Assembly (NCBI GenBank): GCA_902783035.1
Contig: CACZPK010000023.1
Span: forward strand, 104,089 to 168,088
Source of the DNA: Oscillospiraceae bacterium
GTDB lineage: Bacteria > Bacillota > Clostridia > Oscillospirales > Oscillospiraceae
Length of the DNA: 64,000 nucleotides
Reading direction: 5' to 3'
Shown piece by piece: positions 27,941 through 36,513 of the stretch. The position numbers were made by a program, and so were the translations under genes. Positions within the stretch are counted from its first letter, which is position 1. Each line of letters begins with the position of its first letter. The notes under the pieces were generated by a model, which saw nothing but the letters and a program-made list of their open reading frames with translations, was not told the origin of the DNA and did not search any database.

Positions 27941-30022
27941 CTACCGGCCGCCATGCTTTTCGTAATATGCCCTCTTGTCTTCATACATGGCCTGGTCCGC
28001 CCGTTTGAATACCTCCATATAGCTGGCATCCGTCCCGGGGATGTACGCCGCCGCGCCTTTGGCGAGGGACAGGGGAGCCACATAAGGCCGCTCTGTCCGA
28101 TTGACCTCCTCCAACTCCCAATCCAGCAGGGCGAAGCGCTGCCGCATCTCCTCCAGCGTCGAATTCGTCTCAATGGCAATGAACTCATCTCCGCCGAAAC
28201 GGTAGAGGCGGGCATTTCCAAACACCTTCTTCAGACATCTGCCCGCGTCGGCCAGTGCCATGTCTCCGAACTCGTGGCCATAGGTGTCATTGATGATTTT
28301 AAGCCCGTTCAGGTCGAAAACCGCCACGGCAAAATCCGTCCTGCCCTCCGTCTGCCTGACGGCATCCAAATAGGCTCTTTTGTTTCCGAACCCCGTAAGG
28401 CTGTCAATATACGCCTGATGATGGACGTACTGGATCGTAACGATCAGGCCAATGATAACCAGCACCACGAAGAGAACCAGACTGATATGGTCCAAAAGAA
28501 AGTCGGTAAGCGAATATTCCAGATTGGAATCTATATACGCGTACATGGCGTTGGTCGTATTGGACTTGTCTATGAGCGAAATACCGCGGGAGAGCAGGGA
28601 ATACATGACATTATTACCCTTTTTCACGCCCATACAGTAGTTGATGCTCTCACCCAGCGTCAAGCGGTTCAAGGTCTGGTACTTTCTCTTTGAGAGCAGG
28701 GTCTCGGCCTGCCCGCTGTCAAAGAAGGTGCAGGTCGCTTTTCCTTGTTTCACCGCCTCCAGACAGTCCTCCAGCGTATCCGCGACATAGATCTCGCTTT
28801 CCGGATAGTTCATCGCCACAAAGTTCCGTTGGAAAGCGCTGCGGTCTGAGACGGCGATGCGTCCCGTGGTAGCCTTGTCGTGATACTCGCCCTTATACAC
28901 CAGATAGACGCCGGACTCTATCAGGTCATTGGTCTGGACAATTCTCTGCTCCTCCGAGCTCCAGATACTGTCGTGCACCGGAAAGGCAACGTCGATCTCC
29001 CCGGATTGAAGGGCGGCGATCAAGTCCGTGTAGCGGGGATAGGATTTGTATTCGATGCTGATCCGTTTCGACAGGTCGAGCTGCCTTTGCCACTCCCGGA
29101 AGATATCCGTGATCACGCCGACGGAAGCCCCGTCCGCACCGGAGCCGCAGTAGGGCATATAAGCGTCAATATGGCCCACGCGAATGGAACTGTGGCTGCC
29201 GATCCAAGCGCTCTCCTCCGGGGAAAGGGTGGCGTTGACCGCCGTGTGGTTGAAATACTTGATTTGCAGGCTCTGGATAAAAAGCGGATTGCTCTCCTTG
29301 AGGGCGGCAAGCGCTTTGTTGAGCTGTGCCAGCAGGTCCGGCCTGTTCTTGGTCACGGCAAGATAATAGGATGACTCTCCCACCATTACCACGGGGGTAA
29401 AACCGGAGTTGGCCGCCACGTTGTTGTTCACCGCGATCAGCGCGTCGATGCTCCCGTTCGCAAAAGCCTCGTCCCTCATCTGGAAATCATCGAGCAGAAC
29501 CGTCTCGCAGGCTAAGTTGGATTCTCTCATCCAGACTTCAAAATAGTCGGTCATCAGGTTGTTCTTCAGGGTACCGACCCGTTTTCCGTCCAGCGTGGAT
29601 AAATCAATGCCGTTGATTTCCTCGTTTCCGGCTCTTTTGTAGAGATAGTAGGACTCATAGCCCATTTCATATGCGGGATAATTCACCAGCGACGCCCGCT
29701 CCTCCGTAAAGGAGAGCCCCGCCAGCAAGTCTATCTCCCCGTTCACGAGGGCATCATAAAGCTCTGACCAACTGCCGGAAACATATTCGTATTCCCAGCC
29801 GGTGTAGTTGGCGACATCCTGAAGGTATTCATAGGAATACCCGCTCTTCCGGTCCCGTTCCGCATCGCCCTCCTGAAAGCGATCGGAATTGTACCACCCC
29901 ACCCGCACTCTCTGGCTCTGCTCCGCTGTGTCCCCGCCGGTCGCGGCAAAGGAAGGAACAGTGGACAACAGGAACGTGAACAAGAACAGGAACAGGAACA
30001 TTCTTTTTATCATACGCTTCAT
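27941..30022 (-). CDS. Diguanylate cyclase with two extracytoplasmic solute-binding domains
   Basis: This 693-residue signalling protein makes c-di-GMP. It has a signal peptide (to about TVPSFAA), two bacterial extracellular solute-binding family 3 modules (about 35-260 and 265-490, each with the GYSYEYL or DLIAALQSGEIDVAF type of motif), one membrane helix (ISLVLFVVLVIIGLIVTI) and a GGDEF domain with an intact active site RFGGDEF. The RxxD product-inhibition site five residues upstream of GGDEF is absent. The ATG at 30022 is chosen for AAGGA before it. Base composition is visibly less GC-rich than in flanking operons, suggesting acquisition. The ligand is probably an amino acid by family. 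Confidence 0.9.
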   Translation of the reverse strand: MKRMIKRMFLFLFLFTFLLSTVPSFAATGGDTAEQSQRVRVGWYNSDRFQEGDAERDRKSGYSYEYLQDVANYTGWEYEYVSGSWSELYDALVNGEIDLLAGLSFTEERASLVNYPAYEMGYESYYLYKRAGNEEINGIDLSTLDGKRVGTLKNNLMTDYFEVWMRESNLACETVLLDDFQMRDEAFANGSIDALIAVNNNVAANSGFTPVVMVGESSYYLAVTKNRPDLLAQLNKALAALKESNPLFIQSLQIKYFNHTAVNATLSPEESAWIGSHSSIRVGHIDAYMPYCGSGADGASVGVITDIFREWQRQLDLSKRISIEYKSYPRYTDLIAALQSGEIDVAFPVHDSIWSSEEQRIVQTNDLIESGVYLVYKGEYHDKATTGRIAVSDRSAFQRNFVAMNYPESEIYVADTLEDCLEAVKQGKATCTFFDSGQAETLLSKRKYQTLNRLTLGESINYCMGVKKGNNVMYSLLSRGISLIDKSNTTNAMYAYIDSNLEYSLTDFLLDHISLVLFVVLVIIGLIVTIQYVHHQAYIDSLTGFGNKRAYLDAVRQTEGRTDFAVAVFDLNGLKIINDTYGHEFGDMALADAGRCLKKVFGNARLYRFGGDEFIAIETNSTLEEMRQRFALLDWELEEVNRTERPYVAPLSLAKGAAAYIPGTDASYMEVFKRADQAMYEDKRAYYEKHGGR

Positions 30023-30107
30023 TTTGTTTTCCTTATCGCATTCCGGTCTCATCCCATGTCTCCAGGTGTATCAAAAAAGAGGGTGTGTCTTGGCAATTAT
30101 CTAATCA

Positions 30108-30136
30108 ACTATATCTGAGACGCCGGCGAAAGTCAA
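30108..30136 (-). promoter_or_regulatory. Promoter of the diguanylate cyclase gene
   Basis: Read on the minus strand: TTGACT (30136-30131), 17 bases, TATAGT (30113-30108). Transcription would begin near 30101. Confidence 0.7.
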
Positions 30137-30360
30137 GGACAAGACGCTGTCTTTCGCTCCGTCAGCGATACTTATTGAGGCGAAAAACGGCACATTTGTT
30201 GAAATGCGCATCAAATTGAAACATATAGCGTGGATGGCTTGCGGAGGCAGGTCGGGACAATCCGCGCGCAGGCAGTGCAAAAGCGGCAGACAGATCAGAT
30301 TCCTTTCGGCCTGTCTGTTTTCGTTTCCGCCCGCTCCCGCTTGCATACCGGAAGTCCATA

Positions 30361-30389
30361 TTGAAAACCCCTGTTGTCTCGTGTATAAT
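30361..30389 (+). promoter_or_regulatory. Promoter of the NYN-domain gene
   Basis: TTGAAA (30361-30366), 17 bases, TATAAT (30384-30389). This rules out the longer coding start at 30361, which would lie within the promoter. Confidence 0.75.
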
Positions 30390-30438
30390 GGGGAGCACTG
30401 TTTATCATGGAAATCATAACGCCAAGGATGTGACGAAA

Positions 30439-31191
30439 ATGGATAATTTGCAGCATATCGCCCTGCTGGTCGATGCGGACAATACCCAGCTATCCAAGCT
30501 GGAAGATGTAATTCGCGAGGTTTCCAAGCACGGGCGTATCGTGGTCAAACGCGCTTACGGCAACTGGAAAAAGGAAACGCTCAAAAAATGGGAAGACGAA
30601 CTCAAACGACTCGCCATCAAGGCTGAGCAGCAGTTTGACTATGTCGCCGGAAAGAATACGACCGACATTGCTCTGGTGATCGACGCAATGAACCTCATGT
30701 ACCGCGGACTGTATGACGGTTTTGTGATCGTATCCAGCGACAGCGACTTCACGCCGCTTGCCATCCATCTGCATGAGTCGGGCGTATACGTCATGGGCGT
30801 CGGCGTCCAGTCTACGCCGGAATCCTTCAAAAACAGCTGCGATGAATTCATTTTGCTGGAGAACATTGACACGGAGGAGCCGTCCGTCACGCAAAAGCAG
30901 CCCGCAAAGACCGCTAAAAAGAACACACGCTCCCAAAAGAAGGCGGCAGAGCCGGTGCAGCCCATTGACGAGATCCACCACCTTCTGCGCCTGGCTTGGG
31001 ACAGCTATCAGGATGACGACGGCTTTGCCTACGTCAGCAATGCCGGCTCCTACATCAAGCGCGTAAAACCGGATTTTGACGTGCGTACCTTCTCTTTTAA
31101 GAAACTCACCGATCTCATTGAGGCGTTTCCCAAGCTCTATGAAACCCGCTCGGCGGGTCCGTCCATCAAGGTCTACCGCTGCAAGACATGA
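30439..31191 (+). CDS. NYN-domain (LabA-like) nuclease-fold protein with OST-HTH/LOTUS domain
   Basis: This is a 250-residue protein. Residues 1-145 form a PIN-like NYN domain with the acidic metal residues: LLVDADN at the start, TDIALVIDAMN in the middle, IVSSDSDFTPL further on. A basic Lys/Gln linker follows, and residues 175-250 form an OST-HTH/LOTUS domain (HHLLRLAWDSYQDDDGFAYV). Relatives are RNA-binding or RNA-cleaving proteins. The start at ATG 30439 follows AAGGA. It is monocistronic with its own promoter and terminator. Confidence 0.85.
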   Translation: MDNLQHIALLVDADNTQLSKLEDVIREVSKHGRIVVKRAYGNWKKETLKKWEDELKRLAIKAEQQFDYVAGKNTTDIALVIDAMNLMYRGLYDGFVIVSSDSDFTPLAIHLHESGVYVMGVGVQSTPESFKNSCDEFILLENIDTEEPSVTQKQPAKTAKKNTRSQKKAAEPVQPIDEIHHLLRLAWDSYQDDDGFAYVSNAGSYIKRVKPDFDVRTFSFKKLTDLIEAFPKLYETRSAGPSIKVYRCKT

Positions 31192-31281
31192 TGAAGTCTG
31201 CTGAAATGCAGCAAAATAACGGTAAACTGCGCTTATTTCGTGTTTCCAAAGCAGTAAACCGCCTAATATGGTAGGATAAAA

Positions 31282-31316
31282 CCGGTTTCGCTCTGCGCCG
31301 AAACCGGTCTTTCTAC
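31282..31316 (+). terminator. Terminator after the NYN-domain gene
   Basis: A 10-bp perfect stem ACCGGTTTCG with CGAAACCGGT, loop CTCTGCGC, then CTTTCTACTTTTT. Confidence 0.85.
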
Positions 31317-31436
31317 TTTTTGCACATTCCCCGACGGCTTTCCCGCGTTTTCGCGTGTTCTGCCTCCTACAATATGTGGTATCAAAGCAAATAGTAAAAC
31401 TCAACATTATGCTTGTAAACCAAGGAGGGCACCCCC

Positions 31437-32264
31437 ATGGAATTGACGCGAAAAAACTCTTTTTTGTCCCGCCGGGTCTTTTACCTGCCCGTGGATAAGA
31501 TCCATCCCAATCCATCCCAGCCGCGCCGTTATTTTGACGAAACATCGCTTGTCGAACTCAGCCGCAGCATTTTGCGCTACGGCATCATCCAACCTCTGAC
31601 CGTACGCCACGGCGCACAGGGTTACGAACTGATTGCAGGTGAACGCCGGTTGCGCGCCGCGCGCATGGCGGGCCTGCGGGAGGTGCCCTGTCTGCTGGCG
31701 CGGGCGGATGAAGAGGATTCGCCGCTGCTGGCGTTGATTGAGAACCTGCAGCGTCGCGACTTGCACTGGTTTGAGGAGGCGGCCGCCATCGCCAAGCTGA
31801 TCTCCAGCTACGGCCTGTCCCAGGAGCAGGCAGCCGAAAAGCTGGGAAAGTCCCAGTCAGCGATCGCAAACAAGCTGCGGTTGCTGCGGCTTTCGCCGGA
31901 ATGTGTGGCTCTGCTGCGCGAACACGGCCTTTCGGAGCGCCATGCCCGCGCGCTTTTGCGTCTGGAAGACGATGAGACGCGCCTCGCTGCGGTACGGGAA
32001 ATCGCGGAGCGCAGTTACAATGTCGCACAGACCGAAGCGTATGTCGAGTCGCTTTTGCACCGGACAGAGAGCACGCCGCCCCCGCGCCAGCCGACCTACA
32101 TCATCAAGGACGTGCGCATTTTTCTCAACAGCATCCGCCGTCAGCTGGGTGTGATGCAGCGCGCGGGCGTGAACGCCGCCGTGGAGCGGGAGGACACAGA
32201 CGACGAGATCCGTATGACCATCCGCATCCCGCGCAGCACCGCACAGCAGCCCGCCGAGGTATAA
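31437..32264 (+). CDS. noc: Nucleoid occlusion protein Noc (ParB-family CTPase)
   Basis: This 275-residue ParB-like protein has the CTP-binding motifs GERRLRAARMAG and LIENLQRRDL, a helix-turn-helix (LSQEQAAEKLGKSQSAIANK) and a C-terminal region KDVRIFLNSIRRQL..MTIRIP, which follows the Noc pattern better than that of chromosomal ParB. Noc loads on specific DNA sites and keeps the division machinery off the nucleoid. It usually lies beside rsmG and parAB; here it is some 12 kb from rsmG and 15 kb from parB, among unrelated genes. AAGGAGGG precedes the ATG. Confidence 0.82.
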   Translation: MELTRKNSFLSRRVFYLPVDKIHPNPSQPRRYFDETSLVELSRSILRYGIIQPLTVRHGAQGYELIAGERRLRAARMAGLREVPCLLARADEEDSPLLALIENLQRRDLHWFEEAAAIAKLISSYGLSQEQAAEKLGKSQSAIANKLRLLRLSPECVALLREHGLSERHARALLRLEDDETRLAAVREIAERSYNVAQTEAYVESLLHRTESTPPPRQPTYIIKDVRIFLNSIRRQLGVMQRAGVNAAVEREDTDDEIRMTIRIPRSTAQQPAEV

Positions 32265-32300
32265 ATCCGGTGCAAATAAGAAAAAAGTCACCAGATTGTA

Positions 32301-32329
32301 ATGACAAACCGCTGAAAATGTGATATGCT
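32301..32329 (+). promoter_or_regulatory. Putative promoter of the vanW gene
   Basis: ATGACA (32301-32306), 17 bases, TATGCT (32324-32329). TATGCTGAA is repeated directly at 32335. Confidence 0.5.
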
Positions 32330-32340
32330 GAATGGTATGC

Positions 32341-32378
32341 TGAAAGGGTTTTGCATAGGAAGACACAAAACCCTTTCA
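32341..32378 (+). promoter_or_regulatory. Perfect 13-bp hairpin in the vanW 5' leader
   Basis: TGAAAGGGTTTTG pairs perfectly with CAAAACCCTTTCA around a 12-base loop. No T run follows, so it is not a terminator of noc. It would sit within a few bases of the predicted mRNA start. ATTGTAACAAT, a short inverted repeat, follows at 32393-32403. Confidence 0.65.
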
Positions 32379-32420
32379 CGCAAAGAGATATCATTGTAAC
32401 AATCTGGGGAGGTTTCCGGC

Positions 32421-34181
32421 ATGGCAGGGAAACGGGAACTCGTAGTAGAAAAGAGCGGGCATCCGTGGCTGATCCCGAGCATCGCCGTCGGAGCGCTGGT
32501 CGCGGGCTACGCGGGCTTTTGTATCGCGTCGGTAGCCGGGGATGCCATCAATCCGAATACGATCATCGGCGGACAGGACGTCGGCGGATTGACGCGCACG
32601 GAGGCGGCGGAAGTGCTGCATCCGGCGCTCAAGCGCCTCGGCACGCAAAGCGGCGTGCATCTGACCCTCGACAACAGCGAAGAGCTTGCATTTTTGACCT
32701 ATGACGAGCTGGGCGTCACCTTTGACGCGCAAGCGCTGGCGGACGAGGCGTATGAAAGCAGCCACGGCGGCAACGCACTTTCCGACGGCTGGAACCTGCT
32801 CTGCTCTACCCTTGGCAAGCATACGGCGGTCACACCGGAGCCGGACAGCGGCTGGACGGCGCAGGCAGCCGAGAAGCTGGCGGAAGCCGGCCAGCTTGCC
32901 CACACGGATTTTACCTATGAGGTCGGCAACAATTTGCTGCGCCTGACGAAGGCGCGTGACGGGCGCAGCTCGGATCGCGTGGCGTTGGAAGCCCGGCTGG
33001 GCGATTCCTCTGCCGACGAGGACGGTTCCCGTACGGTCGATTTGCCCTACACTATTGATTATGCCGATCAGGGAGATCTCAACGCCCTCAACAGCTCCCT
33101 CGGCGGAGAGATGGCAAACGCACGCTACGATGCGCAGACCCAGTCCATCATTCCCGAGCGTCCCGCGCTCCGGTTTGATGTGGGGCAGGCGCAGTCCATG
33201 CTGGACGCCGCCGCCCCCGGCGAAACCATCACCGTCCCCGCAACCTCGGAGGCACCGCAGGTCACGGCGGAAGATCTGGAAAAGGTCCTGTTCCGCGATC
33301 TGCTCGGCACCTACACCACCGTCGTCAGCGGCGCAGCCGGGCGGCGTGCCAACGTCAAGCTGACGGCGCAGCGCGTCAACGGCGCCGTGCTCAACAGCGG
33401 CGAAGAGTTCAACTACTACGAACTGTGCGGCCCGTTCAGCGCATCCAACGGCTATCAGAGCGCACCGGGCTATCTCCACGGCAAGACGGTGGAGATGGAC
33501 GGCGGCGGCGCATGCCAATGCAGCTCGACGACCTATGCTGCGGCGCTGTCGGCAAATCTGGAGATCGTCAAGCGCACGGCGCACGGCTTTGCCTCCACCT
33601 ATATCGGTCTTGGTCTGGACGCAACCGTGTCCGGCGGTGGCCCGGACTTTATCTTCCGCAACAACACGCTCTACCCGATCAAGGTCGAAACGGTCTACAG
33701 CAGCGATCACCGTCTGACCGTCAACATCCGCGGCACCAAAACAGACGACACCTATGTGAAGATGCGCTCCGTGGTAATTTCCACGACCCCCTATGAGGAA
33801 GAGGTCGTCGAAAAAGAGGATATGGAACCCGGCACGCGCGTCGTCGATCAAACGCCCTATGTCGGCTATGTTGTAGACACCTACCGCGATCTGTATGATG
33901 GCAGCGGCAAGCTGATTTCGTCTACCTTTGAGGCGCGCAGCCGTTACAACAAGCGCAACCGCATCGTCTTTGTCGGCCCCGCGGTTGAAGACACGGGCGG
34001 CGAGACCGCTCCCGGTGCGGAAGGCGGCGGAGAAGCGCAGGAGCCTGCTCCCACACCGGCTCCGGAGGTCACTCCCGTTCCGGGTGTAACGCCGATTCCG
34101 GAACCGCAGCCTGAGATCCCGACGCCGACGCCCGTACCGACACCGACTGAACCGGCCGAAACGGGGGCGGCAGACGTATGA
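32421..34181 (+). CDS. VanW family membrane-anchored protein
   Basis: This 586-residue protein has one N-terminal membrane helix (about residues 16-37), two peptidoglycan-binding-like repeats to about residue 290, the VanW domain near 310-430 (NGAVLNSGEEFNYYE, GGGACQCSSTTYAAAL), a possible G5-like stretch after it and a Pro/Thr/Glu-rich tail of about 60 residues. VanW proteins are cell-surface proteins of unknown activity linked to the wall. GGGGAGG lies before the ATG. It overlaps the following lipoprotein by four bases (ATGA), so the pair is probably co-translated. Confidence 0.88.
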   Translation: MAGKRELVVEKSGHPWLIPSIAVGALVAGYAGFCIASVAGDAINPNTIIGGQDVGGLTRTEAAEVLHPALKRLGTQSGVHLTLDNSEELAFLTYDELGVTFDAQALADEAYESSHGGNALSDGWNLLCSTLGKHTAVTPEPDSGWTAQAAEKLAEAGQLAHTDFTYEVGNNLLRLTKARDGRSSDRVALEARLGDSSADEDGSRTVDLPYTIDYADQGDLNALNSSLGGEMANARYDAQTQSIIPERPALRFDVGQAQSMLDAAAPGETITVPATSEAPQVTAEDLEKVLFRDLLGTYTTVVSGAAGRRANVKLTAQRVNGAVLNSGEEFNYYELCGPFSASNGYQSAPGYLHGKTVEMDGGGACQCSSTTYAAALSANLEIVKRTAHGFASTYIGLGLDATVSGGGPDFIFRNNTLYPIKVETVYSSDHRLTVNIRGTKTDDTYVKMRSVVISTTPYEEEVVEKEDMEPGTRVVDQTPYVGYVVDTYRDLYDGSGKLISSTFEARSRYNKRNRIVFVGPAVEDTGGETAPGAEGGGEAQEPAPTPAPEVTPVPGVTPIPEPQPEIPTPTPVPTPTEPAETGAADV

Positions 34182-34870
34182 GACGCCTGAACGCTGTGCT
34201 TCGCGCCGGCCTCGGCGTGATGCTTGCTCTCACGTTGGTCGTGTCCCTTGCTGCATGCAGCGGTACGCAGCGTCCAACCGAAACGCCGGTCACACCGGAC
34301 GCGCCGAATGCCCCGGGCAGCGCCGGCGGTGTTGAAACCCCGGCCGCGCCGGCAACCGCGCCGCTGACGATCAGCAAAATGGATGTTGAGTTTTCCGTGG
34401 GCGCACGTGATGTAGACGCGTTGTTGCAGCTGCAAAAGGACTTTCCGCAGGCACTCATTACCGTGCTGGACAAACAGCAGGTCAAGGTCGACGCAGTGAA
34501 TGTTACTTTCGGCACCAGCGGCGAGGCAACGGAGACCGCGTTGCGCTCCGGCGCAGTGCAGTTGGCGTTTCTGTCCGCGGAGGACTATTACCCCTATCGC
34601 AGCGGCATGATCGTGGCGGCGGAGCGCGGTGAAACCCCCGACCTGTCACTGGGCCTGGTCGTTGCCGCCGTTTCAGAGGATGCAGACGCGGATGAGCGTC
34701 TCGCCGAAGCCCTGCGCCGCGCGTTGCCGGATCTGGCCGATGTTCTTGCCGGGTACACCGCGCCGTATGCAAACGGGATCTATGTGTATGACGCAGCGTC
34801 GCTTGAACAGCTCGCCGCACTGTACGACAAGGAAACGCAAGCGGCGGAACTCACTTCCGCCGCTAAATAG
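34178..34870 (+). CDS. Small lipoprotein related to PhnD-type substrate-binding proteins
   Basis: This 230-residue lipoprotein has lipobox SLAAC (Cys27), a Pro/Thr-rich linker to about residue 62, then a domain with VDAVNVTFGTSGEATETALRSG and LAFLSAEDYYPYRSGMIVAAE. These resemble one lobe of phosphonate-binding PhnD/phosphate SBP proteins, but the domain is shorter than a complete two-lobed receptor. No ABC transporter is adjacent. Coupling to the VanW gene suggests a cell-surface partner role; that is inference. Its last codons and terminator are duplicated downstream. Confidence 0.7.
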   Translation: MRRLNAVLRAGLGVMLALTLVVSLAACSGTQRPTETPVTPDAPNAPGSAGGVETPAAPATAPLTISKMDVEFSVGARDVDALLQLQKDFPQALITVLDKQQVKVDAVNVTFGTSGEATETALRSGAVQLAFLSAEDYYPYRSGMIVAAERGETPDLSLGLVVAAVSEDADADERLAEALRRALPDLADVLAGYTAPYANGIYVYDAASLEQLAALYDKETQAAELTSAAK

Positions 34871-34880
34871 GCAGAACTTA

Positions 34881-34910
34881 AAAGAGAGACAGCTTTTGCT
34901 GTCTCTCTTT
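34881..34910 (+). terminator. Terminator of the vanW-lipoprotein operon
   Basis: A 13-bp perfect stem AAAGAGAGACAGC with GCTGTCTCTCTTT, loop TTTT. Confidence 0.88.
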
Positions 34911-34993
34911 CGCGTATGGTTGCGCGTCAATTCGCAGCGCAGCGCAGAATTGCCACAGGCGGAATTCATTTCCGCCGCTAAGTGGGCAGGATT

Positions 34994-35027
34994 CAAAAAA
35001 AAGACAGCTTTTGCTGTCTCTTTTTTT
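34994..35027. terminator. Second, bidirectional terminator (also ends tRNA-Gly)
   Basis: GACAGC-TTTT-GCTGTC flanked by a long A run and T run, so U-rich tails arise on both strands. On the minus strand it begins at the end of the tRNA CCA. Confidence 0.85.
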
Positions 35028-35100
35028 GGAGCAGGGTACGGGAGTCGAACCCGCCTTAACGGCTTGGGAAGCCGCTGTAATACCGATATACCAACCCTGC
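35027..35100 (-). tRNA. tRNA-Gly, anticodon CCC
   Basis: On the minus strand the sequence folds into a cloverleaf: acceptor GCAGGGT with ACCCTGC, a short D stem, anticodon stem GCGGC/GCCGT around loop TTCCCAA (anticodon CCC at 35068-35066), T arm with TTCGACT, discriminator T and an encoded CCA at the 3' end. It reads GGG glycine codons. Confidence 0.93.
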
Positions 35101-35139
35101 TGATGCAATTTTTGGGGACGTTTGCCCTTCGCGAAATGT

Positions 35140-35168
35140 ATGATACCATACTTTTACGTGCTTTGCAA
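35140..35168 (-). promoter_or_regulatory. Promoter of tRNA-Gly
   Basis: On the minus strand TTGCAA (35168-35163), 17 bases, TATCAT (35145-35140). TTGCAA is its own complement and may also serve as a -35 box for the divergent dacF (TATGTA 16 bases on). Confidence 0.6.
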
Positions 35169-35244
35169 GGCGAAATATGTCCGATATGTATGTTTTGTCC
35201 TCCGCGCTCATAGCATTTACCAAAACCATGTCGGAGGGAATGCC

Positions 35245-36375
35245 ATGAAACGCTTTTTTGCCTGTCTTTGCCTCTGTGTGCTCCTGCTCGGCAACGCAAG
35301 CGCACAGGCGCTGGACGTCAGTGCGCCGTCTGCCGTGCTGATGGAAAAAACCACAGGAACCGTCCTTTTTGCCAAGGATGAACACACGCCGCGCGAGCCT
35401 GCCAGCGTCACCAAAGTGATGACGCTGCTGCTGACAATGGAAGCGATCGACGACGGACGCCTGTCCTATGACGATACCGTCACCGGAAGCGCTCACGCGG
35501 CCTCCATGGGTGGCAGCCAGATCTGGCTGAAGGAAGGTGAAACGATGACCGTTCGCGATCTGCTCAAGGCGGTGTGCGTCGTGTCCGGCAACGACGCCGC
35601 CGTGGCGTTGGGCGAGCATCTTGCCGGCAGCGAAGACGCTTTTGTGGAGCGGATGAACAAACGCGCGGCGGAACTCGGCATGAACGACACCCACTTTGTC
35701 AATGCAACGGGTCTGCCCGCCGCCGGGCACATGACATCCGCCCACGACATTGCCGTCATGTCCCGTGAGCTGATCCGAAATCACCCTGACATCCGCCAGT
35801 TTACTACGATCTGGATGGATTCGCTGCGAGACGGGGCATCCATGCTCGTAAACACCAACAAACTCATCCGATTTTATCAGGGTGCAACCGGGCTAAAGAC
35901 CGGCTCCACGGATGCAGCCGGCTACTGTCTCAGCGCCACCGCCGAACGCGACGGCATGGAGCTGATTGCCGTCATTATGAAAGGGAAAACCAGCGACGAG
36001 CGCTTTGCCGACGCCCGCACGCTGCTCGATTACGGTTTCGCGACCTATACGCTTATGACCGTTACGCCTGACGCCGCACTCGCCCCGCTTCCCGTCCGTC
36101 TCGGCGAGCGCAGCGCCGTGCAGCCCGTCCTGACCCGGGACAATACGATGCTGTTGGAACGGACCGCTGCCTCCGGCCTGCAAAAAGAACTATCCCTGCC
36201 GGCGTATGTGGACGCGCCCGTTTCAGCGGGCGACCGCCTCGGCGAACTGCGGGTAAAGGACGCCACGGGCGATACCGTTGCCGTGCTGCCCATTCTTGCG
36301 GGTGAAGATGTGGCGCATATAACTTGGGGACAGATGTTCCGCCGTGTATGCAGGGTCGCCTTCTGTGCGCAGTGA
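35245..36375 (+). CDS. dacF: D-alanyl-D-alanine carboxypeptidase (DacF-type PBP)
   Basis: This is a 376-residue exported penicillin-binding protein trimming peptidoglycan pentapeptides. A signal peptide ends near NASAQA. The serine peptidase S11 motifs are all present: SVTK at residues 54-57, SGN at 114-116 and KTG at 218-220. A C-terminal beta-rich PBP5-type domain follows from about residue 270. No obvious membrane amphipathic anchor is seen at the very end. CGGAGGG before the ATG at 35245 decides the start. Confidence 0.92.
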   Translation: MKRFFACLCLCVLLLGNASAQALDVSAPSAVLMEKTTGTVLFAKDEHTPREPASVTKVMTLLLTMEAIDDGRLSYDDTVTGSAHAASMGGSQIWLKEGETMTVRDLLKAVCVVSGNDAAVALGEHLAGSEDAFVERMNKRAAELGMNDTHFVNATGLPAAGHMTSAHDIAVMSRELIRNHPDIRQFTTIWMDSLRDGASMLVNTNKLIRFYQGATGLKTGSTDAAGYCLSATAERDGMELIAVIMKGKTSDERFADARTLLDYGFATYTLMTVTPDAALAPLPVRLGERSAVQPVLTRDNTMLLERTAASGLQKELSLPAYVDAPVSAGDRLGELRVKDATGDTVAVLPILAGEDVAHITWGQMFRRVCRVAFCAQ

Positions 36376-36467
36376 TCGTCTTTGTGCACATTGACAATCT
36401 CTGATTGGCATTCACCGCTTTACTTGGGTGAAGTGAACAAAATTCGTCAAAACCTTCACTTTAGCGC

Positions 36468-36495
36468 TTGACACAACCAAAAATGCGATTATACT
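36468..36495 (+). promoter_or_regulatory. Promoter of the riboswitch-nhaC transcript
   Basis: TTGACA (36468-36473), 16 bases, TATACT (36490-36495); transcription would start near 36502, just before the aptamer. Confidence 0.75.
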
Positions 36496-36513
36496 GACAC
36501 TAACCAAATAAAG

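Larger units (their letters stand above)
30023..30438. other. Intergenic stretch between divergent genes
   Basis: It contains the promoters of both flanking genes (30108-30136 minus; 30361-30389 plus) and a weak hairpin, CAGACAG with CTGTCTG (30287-30317). An 81-codon minus-strand open frame (30101-30346) covers the minus promoter and has no ribosome site. I see no other gene. Confidence 0.55.
34848..35028 (+). repeat. Imperfect tandem duplication of a gene end plus terminator
   Basis: Bases from about 34848 to 34910 (end of the lipoprotein gene and its terminator) recur at about 34963-35028 with scattered changes: GGCGGAA-TCA-TTCCGCCGCTAA, GGCAG, and a hairpin GACAGC-TTTT-GCTGTC in each. 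The 50 bases between the copies are unique. Confidence 0.8.

Noticed and set aside
27806-28693. 295-codon plus-strand frame from a GTG
   Set aside because: Most of it is antisense to the diguanylate cyclase and it reads through a hairpin; only the first 30 codons are free of overlap and they have no ribosome site.
30101-30346. 81-codon minus-strand frame upstream of the diguanylate cyclase
   Set aside because: It overlies that gene's promoter, has no Shine-Dalgarno site and no recognisable protein features.
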